From Aquimarina sp. Aq107 (GTDB lineage Bacteria > Bacteroidota > Bacteroidia > Flavobacteriales > Flavobacteriaceae): a stretch of 64,000 bases of DNA. Every line of letters starts with the position of its first letter. Within the stretch, counting starts at the first letter, position 1. The position numbers and the translations under genes are program-made. Positions 24,654-34,694 of the stretch are shown here, one piece after another. The stretch covers positions 516,001 through 580,000 of the forward strand of contig NZ_OX030782.1 in assembly GCF_943733665.1 (NCBI RefSeq), written 5' to 3'. The notes below the pieces were generated by a model, which saw only the letters and a list, made by a program, of their open reading frames with translations, did no database searches and was not told where the DNA came from.

Positions 24654-25931
24654 TTAGTAGTTATATTTTTCTCCCCATCGGGATTTAAGAAAAGATCTAA
24701 ATGCATTTTCTCGCTGGTTATCTCCAGGTTCATAGAGCTTAGTGTTTTCTATTGACTCAGGAAGAAACTCTTGTTTAATAAAGTTGTTTTCGTGATTGTG
24801 CGCGTATTTATAATCTTCTCCATACCCTAATTCTTTCATTAATTTAGTTGGCGCATTTCTTATGTGTAATGGTACGGATAAGTCACCAGTTTGTTTTACT
24901 AACTGTTGCGCTTTGTTAATAGCCATATAGGAAGCGTTACTTTTTGCAGAAGTAGCAAGATACACTGCGCATTGACTTAAAATAATTCTTGCTTCGGGAT
25001 ATCCAACTGTAGTTACTGCCTGAAAAGTATTGTTAGCCATTATTAAGGCTGTTGGGTTAGCATTGCCAATATCTTCAGATGCTAATATTATCATTCTACG
25101 GGCAAGAAATTTAAGGTCTTCTCCGCCTTCTATCATTCTTGCTAACCAATAAACCGCTGCATTCGGGTCACTACCACGAACAGATTTAATAAAAGCAGAG
25201 ATGATGTCATAATGTTGTTCTCCTGTTTTGTCATATCTGACAGTATTTTGCTGTACAAGTTTTAAAACAAGATCATTAGTTATTACAATTTTGTCTTGAT
25301 CTTGACTAGAGACTATAAGCTCAAAAATATTTAATAGTTTTCTTGCATCTCCACCACTTAATCTTAATAAGGCATCTGTTTCGTTTAGTTTTATGTCTTT
25401 GGATGAAAGGTGTTCGTCTTGTCGCATAGCTCTCTCTAGCAATGCTTCTAATTCCTCTTTTCCAAAAGCATTAAGAACATACACCTGACAACGAGATAAT
25501 AATGCTGGAATTACTTCGAAACTAGGATTCTCTGTAGTTGCACCAATTAACGTGATCCAACCTTTTTCTACAGCTCCTAGTAGAGAATCCTGCTGAGATT
25601 TGCTAAAACGATGAATCTCATCTATAAATAGTATAGGGTTTTTAGAAGTAAATAATCCGCCACTTTGTTTAGCTTTGTCAATAACTTCTCTTACTTCTTT
25701 TACTCCACTATTAATTGCACTTAGTGTATAAAACGGTCTATCCGATTCGTTGGCTATAATATTAGCTAAAGTAGTTTTCCCCACACCAGGAGGGCCCCAA
25801 AGAATTAGAGAAGGTATGATTCCTCTTTTTATTTGTTTAGTCAAAGAACCATTGTCTCCAATTAAATGTTCTTGGCTCAAGTATTCCTCTAGAGATTTAG
25901 GACGTATTCTTTCAGCTAATGGCTTGTTCAT
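24654..25931 (-). CDS. rarA: Replication-associated recombination protein A (AAA+ ATPase)
   Basis: RarA (MgsA) is a clamp-loader-like ATPase that acts on stalled replication forks. The 425-residue protein starts with the family hallmark [20 protein letters not shown]. It has Walker [10 protein letters not shown] near residue 46, Walker [11 protein letters not shown] near 98, the sensor TTENPSFEV near 133, a [10 protein letters not shown] sensor 2 arginine, and the MgsA C-terminal tetramerisation region ([32 protein letters not shown]). Length is typical. It lies 24 bases after the arylsulfotransferase-like gene on the same strand, which may be chance since the functions are unrelated. Confidence 0.95.
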   Translation of the reverse strand: MNKPLAERIRPKSLEEYLSQEHLIGDNGSLTKQIKRGIIPSLILWGPPGVGKTTLANIIANESDRPFYTLSAINSGVKEVREVIDKAKQSGGLFTSKNPILFIDEIHRFSKSQQDSLLGAVEKGWITLIGATTENPSFEVIPALLSRCQVYVLNAFGKEELEALLERAMRQDEHLSSKDIKLNETDALLRLSGGDARKLLNIFELIVSSQDQDKIVITNDLVLKLVQQNTVRYDKTGEQHYDIISAFIKSVRGSDPNAAVYWLARMIEGGEDLKFLARRMIILASEDIGNANPTALIMANNTFQAVTTVGYPEARIILSQCAVYLATSAKSNASYMAINKAQQLVKQTGDLSVPLHIRNAPTKLMKELGYGEDYKYAHNHENNFIKQEFLPESIENTKLYEPGDNQRENAFRSFLKSRWGEKYNY

Positions 25932-25955
25932 ACCTAATAGTATGTTTTTTTTTGA

Positions 25956-27608
25956 TCATTTTTTCACAATCTTTTTGATAAAGCTACTGTTGCCAACATT
26001 AATTCTTAACATATATAGGCCAGAGTTTAATGAAGAAGTATTGAGAATGTTATTGTTTAGTTGAGCATCTATTTTTTGTCCATTTAAAGTAAACAACTCA
26101 ACGTTATAGATAACATTTTTTTTGTTAATTACGTTTAAAACATCATCAATTGGATTCGGGTATACATCAAAATTAACACTAAGATCAAATTCATCTGTTG
26201 ATAAGGTGGTAAAAAGAGAACAATTCTCAGGAATTGGATTTTGCTCAAGATAGCCAGAAGGGGTTAAATCTTTTCCTGTAAACCCTACATAATCAAAAGT
26301 ATATCTTTTTCCTCTAAAAATCCAAGAAGCCGCAGCACCAGTATTGGTGTCACCTTGTGATAAAATAATGTCATTTCTATATGGAGATATATATTCCCAT
26401 ACTATTTCTTTTTCAGGATTTATCTCAAATATTTTGGATTTAGTGCCTTCTGTTATTAAAGTATTACCATTATCTAATCGATAAGCTGAAGATATTAACG
26501 GAGAAAAGAATTCTTCTGGATTACTTTCGTTAGTATATGACCATTCCGGCTCAGAAGGTAAAAATGATGTATTACTAGTATATGAATAATTTCCGTTTTG
26601 GTCTACAGGTGGATTAAGAATGTCTACAGACGAAAAATCTCTTCCTGAACCATTGTTGAAAAGCATAAATTTTCCTGAATCTGTAAGACCATTCGGAACC
26701 CAATGCACAGTATGTTGTCCAAATAATTTTTTATCATCAGCAGTTCCTTGATCGTATATTTGTGGATTACCCCATCTATATAAAATATCTCCTCCCATAC
26801 CACTATTTCCTCCTGAGCTAGTTGCTGCTTCGGCCGTAGTTGTAGAGTGATCAATAACATAAAATTCGCTAAGTCTTGGCGAGCTAAAAAGAATTTGGTC
26901 AAGCTCACTGTTGTAATCTATAGAACTTATATGTAGCCAATCTGCATCAGAATTAGAACTTCCAGTAAAATTGATATCAATTAACTCTGGATGATCAGCA
27001 AGAACACCAAAGTTGTTTTTTGAAAAATCAAAATCTTGAATAAGATGATCCCATAGTCTCCATTCCCAAACAATTTGTGCACCATCTGTTCCAATTGGCT
27101 GGATTTCAATTATTCTTTCATCATAAAGCTCTCCTTCATCTAATGTAGAAGGGTTTCTGCCACTTGCAATTGCTTCTTCTAATGTTTTTCTATAAGCAAC
27201 CACCATTAAAATGTTGCCATTAGGTAAGGGTAGGTAATCGTGGTGAAAACTAAAGTCAGTATCTGAGTAGGTTAAACCCCATAATAAATTGTTGTCCCAG
27301 TCCTTTTTTTCTATTCTACCTGTATTTCCTCTTATATTCAATGTAGATTGGTTATCAACATGGGCACTATATAAATCACCATCTTCTGTTATGTAATCAA
27401 CACCCCAGGCTTTGAAATTACTACTCCATTCATTAACAATTTCTCCACAATTATTAATTAAAAAAGTTTTACTAGGGATTATAGAAGAATTAGGAGAAAA
27501 TAATGTATAACCATTTAGCGATTTTTCAGTGTTCGCAATAGCGCCTATAGTATTTTGTGAGTACGAGTATGAGGAAACTAGCAATAAACAAAGAAGAAAA
27601 TTTCTCAT
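25956..27608 (-). CDS. Arylsulfotransferase-like protein with T9SS sorting tail
   Basis: This 550-residue exported protein has a signal peptide (MRNFLLCLLLVSSYSYSQ). Residues about 25-440 resemble the arylsulfotransferase (ASST) beta-propeller family: GYTLFSPNSS, LINNCGEIVNEWSS, HHDYLPLPNGNILMVVAY, WEWRLWDHL, GQHTVHWVPNG, NGNTLITEGTKSKIFEINPEKEIVWEY. The HxD and QHTVHW histidines are candidates for the catalytic histidines, but the assignment is uncertain. The last 75 residues are a type IX sorting domain (VYPNPIDDVLNV, LNSGLYMLRI, IKKIVKK), so it is secreted or surface-attached. The neighbour upstream is another T9SS cargo protein, 180 bases away. Confidence 0.85.
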   Translation of the reverse strand: MRNFLLCLLLVSSYSYSQNTIGAIANTEKSLNGYTLFSPNSSIIPSKTFLINNCGEIVNEWSSNFKAWGVDYITEDGDLYSAHVDNQSTLNIRGNTGRIEKKDWDNNLLWGLTYSDTDFSFHHDYLPLPNGNILMVVAYRKTLEEAIASGRNPSTLDEGELYDERIIEIQPIGTDGAQIVWEWRLWDHLIQDFDFSKNNFGVLADHPELIDINFTGSSNSDADWLHISSIDYNSELDQILFSSPRLSEFYVIDHSTTTAEAATSSGGNSGMGGDILYRWGNPQIYDQGTADDKKLFGQHTVHWVPNGLTDSGKFMLFNNGSGRDFSSVDILNPPVDQNGNYSYTSNTSFLPSEPEWSYTNESNPEEFFSPLISSAYRLDNGNTLITEGTKSKIFEINPEKEIVWEYISPYRNDIILSQGDTNTGAAASWIFRGKRYTFDYVGFTGKDLTPSGYLEQNPIPENCSLFTTLSTDEFDLSVNFDVYPNPIDDVLNVINKKNVIYNVELFTLNGQKIDAQLNNNILNTSSLNSGLYMLRINVGNSSFIKKIVKK

Positions 27609-27788
27609 GTTGCAATAGGGTTTTTTATAAGATGTAATATGTGTATTATTTGTCGTAAATATATGTCATAAATTACACATAAATTTAGGTTTAATTAATA
27701 TTTATAGAATTATCGAAATATAAATGGAAAATCAACAGGTAAAAATGCTTTTTCTGCAATAATTTGAATTTAGAATAAAGAATGATTT

Positions 27789-30700
27789 TTATTTATTGAT
27801 AATGACCTTTTTGGTTGTGTTGTTAATTCTTAGTAAATAAATTCCTGAAGTTATTGTCTGTGGGACTATTAACCTCGTTGTTTTAGAAAAAGGCGCATAT
27901 TGTTTATCCATTAAATAAACTTTCTTACCAGTAATATCAAACAGTTCAAAACTATCTTCAACGAGGGTATTTGAAACAAAGATGTTGCCATTTACTGTGG
28001 GGTTCGGAAAGATAATATTATCTGTCAATATAGGGGTTGGACTTAAATCTTTGCCGCTGAAATATGGGACAGCAAAATTATACGTTTCCTTTCCTATTTT
28101 TTCTCCAATAAATCTACCAGGTAAATCATCTGCTGGAGGATGAATACCACCCCAAATTCTAGATAATGAACACTGATCAGAAGCATCTCTATAAGTTGCC
28201 CATTGTAACTTTATATCTACGGAAGGTCCTTGCTCAAAAACCAGGAATTCATCTTTCTTTGCAATGAATTCACCGTATCCTCCAGGGAAAAACTCATTTC
28301 CTGTAAGCAAAGTTAGTGTTTCTGCAGCCGCTCTAGAATAAGTAGAATGACCTGAAACATAACCTGCGAATGGTGGTGTAACAAAAGAAGGGCGTTGATA
28401 TGGCCAAAAATTTTCTGCTAGTATCCAACCAACACCTGCTTGATCTTCCTCCGGATTACTTATATAATCGGGTCCTTTCCAAGTATATAATTTTATTTTA
28501 TCCACGTGCTGATCATTTATTCCAGAAAGAGGATCTTCTGAAGTTACTAGTTCAATATAGCCTGGCACTAATGGAATACCTTCCTCTAAATTATAATTTG
28601 GTAATGAACTGTCTGAGCTTTGTCCTTTACTAGCCATGTAACGAACTGCTGATATAGGTCTTATATAATCATACCATCCTTTAATGCTCCAAGCAGAAAT
28701 TGCAGCATCATGCATGGTTCCTCCTAATATAAAATAAGCTTTTACATCCCACTCCAGCGAATTTAATACATTTCCTTCTCCTCCTAATTTTTTTATCAAT
28801 AAAGGGTTGTCATTTATATAATTTAAAATAGTAAACCAATGTCCTGGAGGAGTTTCTGAGTCAGGGCCATCTGCCCAAAATTCAGCTAATACTCTAGCAT
28901 AATCTCCTCTGGGAACTATTTGTGATTCATATGGGGCATTGGTATACGGGTTTAAGTTATAACCTTTACTCTGGTCTCCTCCTTCAATATAATTATAGAA
29001 AGTATCAAAATCGTTAAATGAAGTTGGAAATGAATTTATTGATTGATTTCCTAAAGAGTTTGGAGAAATATCCAACATCACACCATCTTTTTGATCTAAG
29101 TGAGCACCCCAAACGGATACCATAGAGAATCCCCATTTATAGTTTTCACTAGATTCGGTATTCAAGTAGGGTGGAGCTGATGGATCGTGATAAACTGTGT
29201 ATTGATTTCCTGATCGCTCATATTGAGTTCTATTTTGATCGTTTAAGGCAAAAGGTAATACATTACCCCATTCTGGACTTAAAAAGGTTGGTGTGGTTCC
29301 TTCGATTAAATTACCACTTTGATCAATAAATGTATCTAGGCTAAGCGGTTGCCAACGATTGGGATCTTCTAAAACAGGATTTCCTGATATTATTGGGGCT
29401 AGAGGTGTGTTTATGGGCGAATAAAATTGATTACCATACTCATTAATTTCATTTGAATTATCTGTATTACCATAGCTTAAAACAATTTCTCCAATATAAT
29501 TTCCAAGTGCAGCAGCATCTCCATCTTGATAATTGGTGGATGTAATATTAATATCATAACCCAATTGATCCATTAAAAAATCAAATTTCTCTTTTGTAAC
29601 GGAAGCACTAGGAGAATTTCTAAACCTAGATGTTAACACACGATATACAGCGTAACTTATTGCTTTATTCCTGGAATCTTCAATGTTTTCATTTGGAAAA
29701 AACTGATCTAGGGAACTGACGAAATTATGAACAGTATTGCCAATTAAGTAGGGCTTTGCATCTTCATCATAGACAGCCCAGGCGTCATACATTGCAACAC
29801 TTGTATGAAATAAATTTCTCGCATGAACAGTAGGTCTAGCAAAATCTCCTCTAATAGCCGATAATAAGGTTTCATTCCATAATCTTGCAACCGAAATATC
29901 TTCAGGAATGTCACTTCCATTTAAGTTAATTTCTAAAGTAATTTCTCTACTAGAGCATTCATTAGATATTTCTACGACATTAACTGTTGCGGTTGTTTCT
30001 AATCCCCAACGAACAGATATAGAGTTCGTTCCTTGCCCATTAAGTAGTTCGCCGCCTTCAATTCCCCAATTAAAAGTAGATTCTGAAGACCCCATAAGAG
30101 TATATGTTTGCGTACTTAAAAAACTAGGGTTTGTTTCTCCGGATATATCGCTTGATGTAAGATATTCACAAGAACCGTCAGATGTTGTTGCTAGAGGGTT
30201 GTAATTACAAGAATTGGGGTCTGTACAACCTTTTATTTTGATACTTGGACTTATGTTTAGAGTTTGGTAGCCATTACCTTCGGTTGCTTTTATTATTGTA
30301 TTAATGGTTAAATTTTCATATCTCTCTTCAAGACCAGAAGGCCATTTTATAATTAATTCTAGAATTTCAGTAGATTCATTTAGTCCAAAATGAACTGGTT
30401 TAATATTTTGTCCTAAAAACCCAACTCCATTATGGTATCTAATAAATGTATCATTGTTTGTTTTAATGGTGAGAATTGTTCCAAATGCATCTCTATTTGA
30501 TGTTGTGCCTTCTAACGAAATTTTAAACCAATTGAGCGGATTTTCTTGATCAAAATTTAAAATTTTATTTTCATAAAAGAAAGGGGCTGCATCTGTATTG
30601 GTAACTAAAATATCTAGATCACCATCATTATCATAATCAAAATCTAATCCTTCTGTGGAATAACCTATATCACGCAGACCTACTTGTCTTGTAAAATCTC

Positions 30701-31826
30701 TGAACTCTTCTCTTCCTTCGCTTAAAGTATTCTCAAAGTATACATTAAATTCTCTTTGATATCCAGGATAATTATAGCCATTAACAATAAATAAATCTTC
30801 ATCACCATCTAGATCAAAATCAGCAAATTTGTTACCCCAAGACCATCCAGTCCCAGTAATCCCATAGGAATCCGATGTGTTGTTAAATGTGTTATCCCCA
30901 TTATTGGTTAATAAAACGTTTTTTGATATGGCAGTAATTAAGAAGTCGAAATCCCCATTATTGTTTATATCCCCAATACAAATCCCCATATCATCTAAAG
31001 AACTTGCTAAACCATATGTTTGCGCAGCGCCAACAAATGAGGTTCCTCCTTGATTTATCAAAAGAGTATTAGGTTTGATCAAATCGTTCGCAATATATAA
31101 ATCCATCCATCCATCTTCATTGAAATCAAATGGAAAAGCAGTGTAACTTGGAGAAGAGCTTAAATTATCTTCTGGCGCAATCATTGTTTGTGTTACATTA
31201 GTAAATGTTCCATCTCCATTGTTTTTAAATAATTTATTTCCAGAGCATAACCTCCAGTCGCTTATAAATAAATCTAAAAAACTATCGTTGTCAAAATCAA
31301 ACCAAGCAGCATTTGTATTACCGCAAGAATCATTCATTTCAAAACCAGCCATTTCGGTTACATCTGTAAAAGTTCCGTCTCCATTATTATGAAATAGTTG
31401 AATTCTATTTAATTGAGTAAAAAAAATATCTGGGTAACCATCATTATCATAATCTCCCCAATATGCTCCAAATTTATCTCCTGTAAGACCGTCAAATTCT
31501 GGAGTTTCTTGACTTATAGGAATAAAACCTACTAAACCAGATTCTATTGTTACATCATCAAAGGTTCCATCATTATTATTTCTAAATAGTTTGCTTTTAC
31601 TGTTTTCGTTATTAGGGTCATCTTTTTCAAGGGCAACCACAAAAATATCTAAATCATTGTCTTGGTCATAATCAGCTACAGAAACACCATTGTTACGTCT
31701 TAAATTATCCAATCCAGATATAGTTTCTATTCTTTCAAAAATTTGGGCAAATCCCGAAACAGGAATAAGGATAAAAGTTATTATGGAAACTATAAAAAAA
31801 TCTTTTACGGGGTATTTATAATTCAT
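27789..31826 (-). CDS. VCBS/ASPIC and vanadium-haloperoxidase-like fusion, T9SS cargo
   Basis: This is a 1345-residue secreted protein. After the signal peptide, residues about 30-430 carry FG-GAP/VCBS repeats with DxDxDGxxD calcium loops (DYDNDGYPD, DFDLDGDED). An ASPIC/UnbV domain follows (about 435-515) and a CTDPNSCNYNPLA...DGSC motif near 535. Residues about 640-1245 resemble the vanadium haloperoxidase/PAP2 superfamily with all three motifs: K1049-x6-R1056-P1057, S1158-G-H1160, and R1223-x5-H1229. The last 75 residues are a T9SS sorting domain (IFPNPTVNGNIFV, SGIYLLRI, KKVIINK). The fold predicts a vanadate- or phosphate-binding enzyme at the cell surface; bromide, iodide or phosphate ester use cannot be told. 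Confidence 0.88.
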   Translation of the reverse strand: MNYKYPVKDFFIVSIITFILIPVSGFAQIFERIETISGLDNLRRNNGVSVADYDQDNDLDIFVVALEKDDPNNENSKSKLFRNNNDGTFDDVTIESGLVGFIPISQETPEFDGLTGDKFGAYWGDYDNDGYPDIFFTQLNRIQLFHNNGDGTFTDVTEMAGFEMNDSCGNTNAAWFDFDNDSFLDLFISDWRLCSGNKLFKNNGDGTFTNVTQTMIAPEDNLSSSPSYTAFPFDFNEDGWMDLYIANDLIKPNTLLINQGGTSFVGAAQTYGLASSLDDMGICIGDINNNGDFDFLITAISKNVLLTNNGDNTFNNTSDSYGITGTGWSWGNKFADFDLDGDEDLFIVNGYNYPGYQREFNVYFENTLSEGREEFRDFTRQVGLRDIGYSTEGLDFDYDNDGDLDILVTNTDAAPFFYENKILNFDQENPLNWFKISLEGTTSNRDAFGTILTIKTNNDTFIRYHNGVGFLGQNIKPVHFGLNESTEILELIIKWPSGLEERYENLTINTIIKATEGNGYQTLNISPSIKIKGCTDPNSCNYNPLATTSDGSCEYLTSSDISGETNPSFLSTQTYTLMGSSESTFNWGIEGGELLNGQGTNSISVRWGLETTATVNVVEISNECSSREITLEINLNGSDIPEDISVARLWNETLLSAIRGDFARPTVHARNLFHTSVAMYDAWAVYDEDAKPYLIGNTVHNFVSSLDQFFPNENIEDSRNKAISYAVYRVLTSRFRNSPSASVTKEKFDFLMDQLGYDINITSTNYQDGDAAALGNYIGEIVLSYGNTDNSNEINEYGNQFYSPINTPLAPIISGNPVLEDPNRWQPLSLDTFIDQSGNLIEGTTPTFLSPEWGNVLPFALNDQNRTQYERSGNQYTVYHDPSAPPYLNTESSENYKWGFSMVSVWGAHLDQKDGVMLDISPNSLGNQSINSFPTSFNDFDTFYNYIEGGDQSKGYNLNPYTNAPYESQIVPRGDYARVLAEFWADGPDSETPPGHWFTILNYINDNPLLIKKLGGEGNVLNSLEWDVKAYFILGGTMHDAAISAWSIKGWYDYIRPISAVRYMASKGQSSDSSLPNYNLEEGIPLVPGYIELVTSEDPLSGINDQHVDKIKLYTWKGPDYISNPEEDQAGVGWILAENFWPYQRPSFVTPPFAGYVSGHSTYSRAAAETLTLLTGNEFFPGGYGEFIAKKDEFLVFEQGPSVDIKLQWATYRDASDQCSLSRIWGGIHPPADDLPGRFIGEKIGKETYNFAVPYFSGKDLSPTPILTDNIIFPNPTVNGNIFVSNTLVEDSFELFDITGKKVYLMDKQYAPFSKTTRLIVPQTITSGIYLLRINNTTKKVIINK

Positions 31827-32177
31827 GTTTTTTAATCTTGTTATGTTTTGAATATAGCCTAGCCTTTCCTTTAAAAAAGATTGTCAGTTTTTTATATTAA
31901 TTTTAAGAGTATAGGTTGTTGGAAAACTGTTTAAGAGATTTTATTTATAATTAAAAAAAACATAAACGGTTATGTTGCAATATACTAACAAAAAAAGAAC
32001 AAACCCAATAGACGTTTAGTTTTCATTGATGATGTATAATGTGCCTGAGTTTTATAAAGCAGTCTTGTTAGCTTATTTGGTAATATTTAAGCTGTAACTT
32101 AGGTAATTAAAATTCTGAGTTTCTGACAATTTAGCATATTTTGATGTTTTGGATACTTTTTTGTCAATTAGTGTATT
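31827..32177. other. Divergent intergenic region, no gene seen
   Basis: This 351-base AT-rich region lies between the haloperoxidase-like gene and the rhomboid gene, which diverge. It should carry both promoters. I see no protein-like frame, no clear palindrome and no exact TAnnTTTG element; TACTTTTTTG near 32155 is a loose match just before the rhomboid gene. Confidence 0.4.
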
Positions 32178-32903
32178 ATGAATAAAGAGAATCATTTTAA
32201 GTTTGCTACTGGCGTTGTGGGATATCCAATATTATTTGTTTTAATAATATGGTTAGTATTTTGGTTTGAAGTAAGATTTGGTTTCGATTTTAATAATTTT
32301 GGTATTTATCCCAGGGATTTAAAAGGCTTAAGAGGTATTGTTTTTTCTCCATTTATTCATGGAGATTTATCACATTTATGGCATAATACGTTACCGTTGC
32401 TAATATTATCTATGGGACTTTTCTTTTTTTATTCTAATAATGCTTGGAGAGTACTGTTTCTTGGTGTAATCTTCACTGGTTGTCTGACTTGGTTGTTAGG
32501 AAGACAGGCAAATCATATAGGCGTTAGTGGGGTGATTTATATGCTTTTTGGTTTTCTTTTTTTTAAAGGAATATTAGCGAAACATTTTAGGTTAATTGCA
32601 TTATCTTTTATTGTTGTTTTTATTTATGGTAGTATGATATGGTATATTTTACCGGTGGATCCAAAAATATCCTGGGAAGGTCATTTGTCTGGTTTACTAG
32701 TAGGCTCTATATTGGCTTTTTTGATTAAAAGAGGCGTGGCAAAACCAAAGAAATACTCTTGGGAATTACCAGATTATAATCCTGAGGATGATGAATTTTT
32801 AAGACATTTTGATGAAAATGGAAACTTTATAGAAAAGCCTTCTGAAGAAGAATTAGAAGGAGATATAGAAGTTATTTATGATTATAAACCTAATGATGAA
32901 TAA
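32178..32903 (+). CDS. Rhomboid-family intramembrane serine protease
   Basis: This 241-residue inner-membrane protease cleaves substrates within the bilayer. Its membrane segments span residues about 13-31, 68-85, 91-108, 113-130, 137-158 and 168-185. The catalytic serine is S117 in GVSGV and the catalytic histidine H169 in WEGHLSGL. The conserved HLWHN stretch (residues 66-70) supplies the oxyanion-side histidine and asparagine, matching the usual HxxxN region. The C-terminal 50 residues are acidic and soluble. The natural substrate is unknown. It converges on rlmB, with 38 bases between the stops and no obvious terminator. Confidence 0.93.
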   Translation: MNKENHFKFATGVVGYPILFVLIIWLVFWFEVRFGFDFNNFGIYPRDLKGLRGIVFSPFIHGDLSHLWHNTLPLLILSMGLFFFYSNNAWRVLFLGVIFTGCLTWLLGRQANHIGVSGVIYMLFGFLFFKGILAKHFRLIALSFIVVFIYGSMIWYILPVDPKISWEGHLSGLLVGSILAFLIKRGVAKPKKYSWELPDYNPEDDEFLRHFDENGNFIEKPSEEELEGDIEVIYDYKPNDE

Positions 32904-32941
32904 CACATACGTGATATGATATGATTTTTTGTATTGTATGG

Positions 32942-33676
32942 TTATAATCTTTGTCTTATAGATTCATATAAAAAAACACCACAAGCTACAGAGACATTCA
33001 ATGAACCTATTTCACCATACATAGGTAATTTTGCCATATAATCTGCTATTTTTAAAACAGAATTTGATATTCCTTTACCTTCACTACCCATTACTATAGC
33101 GGTAGGAATTGATAAGTTGATATCGTAAATTTTATCAGAAGCTTTTTCTGTTGCTGCTACTATTTGAATGCCTGAAGCCTGTAGAAAAAACATAGCATCT
33201 TTAATATGATCTACTTTACAAATTGGAATTTTAAAAATAGCGCCAGCCGAAGTTTTAACTGTATCGGCGCTAACCGGGGCACCACCTTTTTTTTGAATAA
33301 TAATACCATGTACTCCCGTACATTCTGCAGTCCTTATGATTGCTCCAAAATTTCTAACATCAGATAGTTGGTCGAGAATCAGGAAGAGGGGAGTTTCTCC
33401 AGATTCAATAACTTTAAGTGTTAGGTTTTCTAAATCATGAAATTCAATAGGAGCAATATATGCTACAACGCCTTGATGATTTTTTCGAGTTAATCTATTT
33501 AATTTTTCAATAGGTACGAGAGAAAAATTGATTCTCTGTTTTTTCAAAAGACCCATTAGATCTTTAGCTAATTCTCCTTGTAGCCCTTTTTGAATAAAAA
33601 GTTTATCTATTGTTTTGCCAGAGTTAATAGCTTCTATAATGGCTCTTATACCAAAGATTAAAGATTCATTTTTCAT
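32942..33676 (-). CDS. rlmB: 23S rRNA (guanosine-2'-O-)-methyltransferase RlmB
   Basis: RlmB uses S-adenosylmethionine to methylate the ribose of G2251 in the 23S rRNA peptidyl-transferase loop. The 244-residue protein has the N-terminal substrate-binding domain (FGIRAIIEAINSGKTIDKLFIQKG), then the SpoU knot motifs: motif 1 LDQLSDVRNFGAIIRTAECTG, motif 2 IVMGSEGKGISN and motif 3 LPMYGEIGSLNVSVACG. The knot binds the cofactor and length is typical. RlmB and TrmH share these motifs; the N-terminal domain favours RlmB. It lies downstream of the SusCD-associated lipoprotein but is separated from it by a strong hairpin, so it is likely a separate transcript. Confidence 0.93.
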   Translation of the reverse strand: MKNESLIFGIRAIIEAINSGKTIDKLFIQKGLQGELAKDLMGLLKKQRINFSLVPIEKLNRLTRKNHQGVVAYIAPIEFHDLENLTLKVIESGETPLFLILDQLSDVRNFGAIIRTAECTGVHGIIIQKKGGAPVSADTVKTSAGAIFKIPICKVDHIKDAMFFLQASGIQIVAATEKASDKIYDINLSIPTAIVMGSEGKGISNSVLKIADYMAKLPMYGEIGSLNVSVACGVFLYESIRQRL

Positions 33677-33692
33677 ATCTTACAAAGATAGT

Positions 33693-33732
33693 TATATAAA
33701 GAAACATCCCGATGAAATTTCATCGGGATGTT
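33693..33732 (-). terminator. Intrinsic terminator of the SusC-SusD-lipoprotein operon
   Basis: A perfect 30-base palindrome (half-site AACATCCCGATGAAA, 33703-33732) is followed on the minus strand by TTTCTTTATA. It lies 56 bases past the stop of the lipoprotein gene and 26 bases before the rlmB start. Confidence 0.8.
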
Positions 33733-33788
33733 AACACTAATTATTTTATTACTTATTGTATTATTACAAGAAGTCGTATAATATATAT

Positions 33789-34670
33789 TTAGTTTCTTGT
33801 TGCAACAAAAGCAGCTGGAGACCAACCACCAATTCCAACACTTGCTCTAGCTGTGATGTTAAGCGTTCCTGTACAAGAGAATAAGAATCCTGTCGCTCTT
33901 GTTTCGATGAAACCTTGTCCGTAAGGACATCCAAAATTATCACAATGCCAAGCTTCTTGTCTGTCAATAGTAGCTATACCTGTATTAGGGTCTACATTGA
34001 TAACAACATTATAGTCTTGCTCACCAGTTGCTGGGTTCACGTGCTCAAATGGGTTTACCATAATTAACTGGTTGTCTTCTGGACCAGCAATCATTTCGAA
34101 TTGACCGTCAGAACCTCCAGCTTCGTAACCCCATACATCATTTGTGATAGTATATGTTCCTACAGCATCTGCAGTTACAAAAGGACAAGAAATGAATGTT
34201 GTGTATGTTAATGCTTGAGCTAATCCAGGATTACTAATGTCTCCTAAAAATTGTAACTCATCTTCACCATCAAAAACAACACCGTCGTTATCTGTGATTT
34301 TTACAAAAAAGTCAAATTGATCACCAGGACCTAAATCTGGAACTGTAATACCTAAAGCAGTAGCTAGGTCAGCGGCTGAAACTGAAAGATCCGAAGGGAA
34401 ATCAGTGATAGTTCTTAGAGGAAAAAAATCTCCTCCGTTTCTATTTACTCTGATTTCATAGGATGCTATGTTATCAAAAGGAGCAACCAATTGAGCTTCA
34501 AATGCAGAACCTTCAATATTTGTAACATCAATTACTGGAGAATCAATGCTTTCAAAATATACCCAAGGGGCATCAACGGTATCAGTTATTCTATTCTTCT
34601 CATCGTCTTCACAAGAGAAAAATACCGTAGTAGTAAGAACTACTAAAAATATTTTAAAGAAATTTTTCAT
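33789..34670 (-). CDS. SusCD-associated lipoprotein
   Basis: This 293-residue lipoprotein has lipobox FSC (C20) and an acidic tether (EDDEKN). The mature part is beta-rich: residues about 35-150 look like an immunoglobulin-like domain (VYFESIDSPVIDVTNIEGSAFEAQL...FDFFVKITDNDGVVF). Residues 155-293 form a second beta domain with four cysteines (SCPF, HCDNFGCPYG, FSCTG) that could form disulfides. It follows susD by 24 bases, is the last gene before the terminator, and is probably the surface-exposed third partner of the SusC/SusD transporter. The ligand is not evident. Confidence 0.8.
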   Translation of the reverse strand: MKNFFKIFLVVLTTTVFFSCEDDEKNRITDTVDAPWVYFESIDSPVIDVTNIEGSAFEAQLVAPFDNIASYEIRVNRNGGDFFPLRTITDFPSDLSVSAADLATALGITVPDLGPGDQFDFFVKITDNDGVVFDGEDELQFLGDISNPGLAQALTYTTFISCPFVTADAVGTYTITNDVWGYEAGGSDGQFEMIAGPEDNQLIMVNPFEHVNPATGEQDYNVVINVDPNTGIATIDRQEAWHCDNFGCPYGQGFIETRATGFLFSCTGTLNITARASVGIGGWSPAAFVATRN

Positions 34671-34694
34671 TTTATAAGAATTTTTAATTTTTTA

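Noticed and set aside
27789..31826. Two genes joined by an error
   Set aside because: The frame is continuous for 1345 codons with no stop or composition change, and both ends (signal peptide and T9SS tail) fit one secreted protein.
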